Shown here piece after piece: positions 60,701 to 64,000 of a stretch of DNA of 64,000 nt. How positions within the stretch are numbered: position 1 is the first letter of the stretch; every line of letters starts with the position of its first letter. A program made the translations under genes and the position numbers. The notes beneath the pieces are model-generated. The model searched no databases. It was given only the letters and a program-made list of their open reading frames with translations, and had not been told where the DNA came from. This DNA is from Deinandra increscens subsp. villosa (taxonomy: Eukaryota; Streptophyta; Magnoliopsida; Asterales; Asteraceae): positions 7,185,238 through 7,249,237 of the forward strand of contig JBCNJP010000017.1 in the NCBI GenBank assembly GCA_039602395.1. The letters are read 5' to 3'.

Positions 60701-61469
60701 GCCTTGTAAAAAAAGATCATCATGTTACATTTGGACATTATTACTGAGTAGATTTGTTTACAGCCACATTAGACAAACAATTGGATGAGTTGAATAGTAG
60801 ATTCAGTGAGCAAGCGATGGAGTTGTTATCTCTTAGTTCTAATTTGGCTTCAAAAGAGATAGATGTTGATCAAATTTGTCTTCTTGTTAAGAAGTATTAC
60901 TCTGAAGATTTTAATGAGTAGGAAATGATTCAGTTAAGATATCAGTTGAGATTATTTAATGTGGATAAAGCTCAAAATCCAAGGCTTAGTGGTGTATCAA
61001 CTCTTTCAGATCTGTGCAAAAGTCTCGTGAAAACTTAGAAACATGAGACGTACTTTTTGCAATAAAAATAATAAAGAATCGTCTACGCAATAAGATATCA
61101 GATGAGTATCTCGCGAATAGTCTGGTGATTATTGTAGAAAAAGAAATAGCTGAAAAGTTTGATCAGGATTGCATAATGGATGAATTCAAAGATCTTAAAG
61201 GTCGTCGGGCTGAGTTGTAATCATGTTTCCATGTAATCTTCTTTTCTCTCGTATCGTTTAGTTTTTTTATATGAAATAACAGTTATTTTAATGAATTAAA
61301 GCAATTAGATATTTTTGTTTTTTGTTGTGTGACCCGACCCGAACTGAATATCCGGCCCGAATACCCGACTTGAACATACAACCCAATTGTTAAAACCTAG
61401 CGATAGCCTAAAATTTTTTTACCCTTGACTTTCGGCCTGCGCGGAATTTTTTGTCAAGCTTCGCCCCTG
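57793..61469 (+). mobile_element. Inner hAT element with broken transposase gene (3.7 kb)
   Basis: Ends taggggcgcaactt and aagcttcgcccctg (inverted, imperfect). Target duplication aatataat / aatgtaat at 57785-57792 and 61470-61477. Contains a ZMYM/TTF-type hAT transposase pseudogene in the plus direction. A GC-rich gggcccggccgggcccgg palindrome follows the left TIR. A leader-like stretch at 58100-58380 is rich in repeated cctccacctcgcacc. Confidence 0.9.
58762..61220 (+). pseudogene. hAT transposase (TTF-type zinc finger / DUF4371 / dimerisation), broken
   Basis: Begins MGKSKIIHSFFK, the usual short head. A TAA interrupts soon after, and a 1 bp gain near 58999 shifts into HPVNLREEVRRAYL. Then the TTF-type zinc region (YCFCYLF ... 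FLKHLSTSRHKNAL), DUF4371 catalytic part (SVDVVLWLTFQVCALRGHDE; CFMVDESRD), TAG at 59741-59743, QGYDGASNMRG, YVHCFAHRLQLALV (split by an intron about 60010-60072), AGDTRWGSHFNSV, stops near 60580-60990 and the C-terminal dimerisation stretch LRNKISDEYLANSLVIIVEK. Two thirds of the domain order is intact, but several stops and shifts make it inactive. Confidence 0.9.
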
Positions 61470-61771
61470 AATGTAATATCATTGAAGAACAATTCATAAC
61501 ATATTCAAAACAAATACCCATATAAGTCTTAACAAACAATACGTAATATATATTTTATTATTTTGAAAAAGTAACAAAAATATAACGTGTTTAATCGTGC
61601 ATAAACATGTTAAGCAAGGTGAAACATGTTTAGACACGATTTTAATCCTATCATAAACGTGTCGACCTGTTTATGACACAGAACTTGTTTAACTCAAACC
61701 CAAGCATGTTTAACTTCGTGTCATTATGTATTAATAGGTTCGTGTCAGAAATTGTCAGCCCTAAACGCGGG

Positions 61772-62055
61772 CACACAAAACCTTTATATTGCTTATAAGC
61801 ACAATGTAAAGAAAAAAGAAACAAAAAATTACGTAATGATGTAAAAATTAGAAGACAAATGCTTCAAGTATCGAATGTGAGATCTAAATGCTATGTTAAC
61901 ATGACTCTACTCGTTACACCATATAACTGTATGCCAATTATATCACATTTCGATTAGAAAACTTATAAATCGGTACTTGCCATATGGCATCCACCGGATG
62001 GGGCCACGTGGCCTATCAATGACATGTACTATTCATATCAACTCGATTCTATTAA
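61772..62055. other. Unassigned flank
   Basis: AT-rich to mixed sequence with no gene; the word catatggcatccaccgg near 61980 recalls MITE ends but has no partner. Confidence 0.4.
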
Positions 62056-62344
62056 GGCTATCCGTAATGGGGCGTTATGGGGCAAAAAAAGAGCCTATAA
62101 CGCCCTTGATAACGCCCCGCCCCACTACGCAGGGGCGTTATGGGGCGTTATCAGGGAAAAAAAAGGGGGAGGGCGTTAGCCAGGTAACGCCGAGAAGGGG
62201 GATAAAAGCAATGATTATGGGGCGTTATGGGGGCTTTATCCACTACACCATAAAGCCCCATAAAGCCCCTTGCCCAGTCAGCGTCCACATGGCGCATAAT
62301 GCCCCTTGTGGGGCTTTATGGGGCTTTAACCATTACACATAGCC
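62056..62344. mobile_element. PIF/Harbinger-type MITE (289 bp)
   Basis: Ends ggctatccgtaatggggc and the inverse of gccccattac-like sequence, closing tacacatagcc. A 3 bp TAA duplication is at 62053-62055 and 62345-62347, typical of PIF/Harbinger. The interior is built from repeated ggggcgttat / ggggctttat words in both orientations. Confidence 0.87.
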
Positions 62345-62882
62345 TAATAAGCAATATGGAATCAATGGTGCACATAAATAAAAATAATTAATTTGAATAT
62401 TTAATTTTTTTAAATTTGTTTATGTTATTAAAATGTTTCTTTATAAAATTTATTTTAATTTTCTTTGAATAATCAAAACTGAGTATGAGTTTGGTTGCTA
62501 AATATATAAAGATGGGGCATGGATATGAATTATGATAAATACGATAGAGTGGCTTTTTGAGTGATTTTTCATAAAATTTGACAAAATTACACAAACCATC
62601 CTTTCCATATACATGTAATTTAAGGTACCGTTATTTTTGTTTAAAAAACGTTTAGTCCATCATTTATGTTCACTTCTTGTTGAGGTTTACATCCTTTTGA
62701 TGGATGGTCGTTAGTTTTTCCTGTTAAGTCCAGTCATATGAGTTACACGTGAGGGCAATTTGATATTTTAAAAAAAAGAACCATATATAAAATTTAAAAT
62801 ATTTATTATATTTTTTTATAGTTAAAGGACTATTATGTAAGTTACTAAATATAATAATACTAACTATATTTTACTTATTTTT
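62345..62882. other. AT-rich DNA, no feature seen
   Basis: No ORF with a recognisable domain and no terminal repeats found. Confidence 0.5.
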
Positions 62883-63218
62883 AAACCCCAATTCTTCCCT
62901 ATTACCTAAATTGTGTCATAACCACTCGACGTTTTAGGTAGTTTTGTGATGAAATACATTGCGATTTGTTTTCATTTTCACTGGGGTATCTCTGGTTGAT
63001 GTAACAGTCAGGAAGGTATTTGATACTCTTCCATAACCTCTGCGCATGTCAAACCCCACTTCTTCCCTATTACCCAAATTGTGTCATAACCACTCGACGC
63101 TTTAGGTAGTTTTGTGATGAAATACATTGCGATTTGTTTTCATTTCCACTGGAGTATCTGTGGTTGATGTAACAGTCAGGAAGGTATTTGATAGTTTGCC
63201 TTAACCTCTACGCATGTC
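62883..63218 (-). repeat. 168 bp tandem duplication within Gypsy integrase
   Basis: Two direct copies start aaacccca at 62883 and 63051 and are about 90% alike by eye. On the minus strand each encodes the join between the integrase zinc domain (LTC.EV....YQIPS) and the core start (QWK.KQIAMYFITKLPK). Confidence 0.8.
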
Positions 63219-64000
63219 AAGCACTTGCTGACATATGTAGCAGTATCAACTTTCATGTTAGGCCACCAATATAGTTCTTTAAGACCATGATACATCGTGT
63301 CAGATCCAAGGTGGATAGAATATCTTGATTTGTGTGCGTCATCCATGACTAAGCTTCTAAGACTTTGAAAACTTGGCACTCGAATCCTGACCATGAAGTA
63401 TTGGGTTCCATTCAATTTGACATCAATCTGTTTATCCAAACCACGCAGGCTTTCATCCTTTCGATTTTCACCCCTGATAGCTTCAAGTGGAGCGTCACAA
63501 ATCTATGAAGTGAGACTTGTATGAATTGTCATACCTAATACTCGAACACGGAGTGGTTTAACGCGTTCCTTTCTTGTTAAGGCGTCAGCCACAACGTTCG
63601 CCTTCCGGGGATGATAATGAATCTCACACTTGTAATCATTAAGCAGTTCAACCAATTGTCATTTCCTCATGCTCAACTCCTTCTGATTGAATACGCACTA
63701 AATACTTTTGTGATTAGTGTACACGGTACATTTTGTACCATACATGTAGTGTCCTCAAATCTTAAGAGCAGACACAATAGCTCCTAGCTAGTTCAAAATC
63801 GTGGTTCGTGTAGTTCTTTTCATGAAACTTGAGCTTTCGGGAAGCATTGGCAATGGCCTTTTCGTTCTGGATCATTACAAAGCGTAATCCTTAATGTGAC
63901 GTATCACAGTAAACTACAAAATCATTGGCTCCTTCTAGTAATGATAGGATTGGTGCACAAAAAATCTTTTGTTTCAGCAGTTGAAGTGATGACTGTTATT
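62883..64000 (-). pseudogene. Ty3/Gypsy pol remnant (RNase H and integrase), runs off window
   Basis: On the minus strand from the right edge: RNase H-like EGANDFVVYCDTSH, AIANASRKLKFHEKNYTNHD, HHPRKANVVADALTRKER, all broken by stops and shifts. Then the integrase H2C2 domain in an open frame 63439-63176: SRYSIHLGSDTMYHGLKELY, WWPNMK, CLTC. Then the core start, duplicated in tandem. Residue pattern matches plant chromovirus-type Gypsy. The LTRs and the rest of pol lie outside the window. Confidence 0.88.

Larger units (their letters stand above)
57521..61763. mobile_element. Outer nonautonomous hAT element, split by a second hAT
   Basis: Ends tagggctgacaa and tgtcagcccta. Target duplication aacgcgga / aacgcggg at 57513-57520 and 61764-61771. 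Its own sequence is only 57521-57792 and about 61478-61763, and both parts are rich in gacacg / cgtgtc words (cacgacacgacacg near 57570; acgtgtcgacctg near 61655). Confidence 0.88.

Overview
This is nuclear DNA of a flowering plant: intron-containing genes with plant-style TATA boxes, a ZIP metal-transporter gene of the IRT type, FAR1-type Mutator DNA, Copia and Gypsy LTR elements, tRNA-derived SINEs, a Helitron with a PIF1 tail and many hAT elements. The style of the retroelements and Helitron-like termini suits a eudicot, perhaps Asteraceae; that placement is inference. Coding density is very low, and most of the window is transposon in nested layers.

The frame of the window is a large inverted duplication. 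About 1850-15131 (left arm) is repeated in reverse at about 31692-41285 (right arm). A gap of exactly 500 N (31192-31691) lies where the right copy begins. Each arm carries one complete three-exon ZIP gene (2066-4833 + and 38982-41053 -), both predicted at 349 residues. Arm-specific insertions (two hAT elements and a LINE-like piece on the left, a SINE on the right) and one 2.4 kb presence/absence block show that the copies evolved separately. They may be two haplotypes joined by assembly or a real inverted duplication. A second, shorter inverted pair (about 22790-24270 and 54840-57370) contains sequence resembling the ZIP proximal promoter but no ZIP coding sequence.

Left to right: 1-318, an OB-fold/RPA-like exon remnant; 1850-15131, left arm with ZIP gene, SINE, hAT elements and the start of a long LTR; 15132-17924, probable LTR remainder and unassigned DNA; 17925-22565, Helitron with a broken PIF1-type helicase tail; 22790-28140, hAT, foldback and Pack-type elements, one holding a GRAS-domain fragment with an in-frame 84 bp tandem repeat; 28141-31191, a genic-looking but unrecognised stretch; gap; 31692-41285, right arm; 41506-43264, truncated Copia (LTR plus broken gag); 43851-49364, a FAR1-type Mutator-like element; 50060-54792, a nearly intact Copia on the minus strand; 54840-61763, second inverted-repeat arm followed by hAT inside hAT; 62056-62344, PIF/Harbinger-type MITE; 62883-64000, decayed Gypsy pol.

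The most interesting object is the Mutator-like element at 43851-49364. Its FAR1-type transposase gene is broken by stops and frameshifts. It also carries two small, intact, divergently oriented ORFs, each starting ATGGC and MASS. Its non-coding parts are studded with about three dozen copies of a short one-strand motif (AAT-N-ACGCA-W) that is nearly absent from the coding exons. Accessory genes plus a dispersed short motif recall the VANDAL anti-silencing arrangement, but in a FAR1-type element; function is inference.
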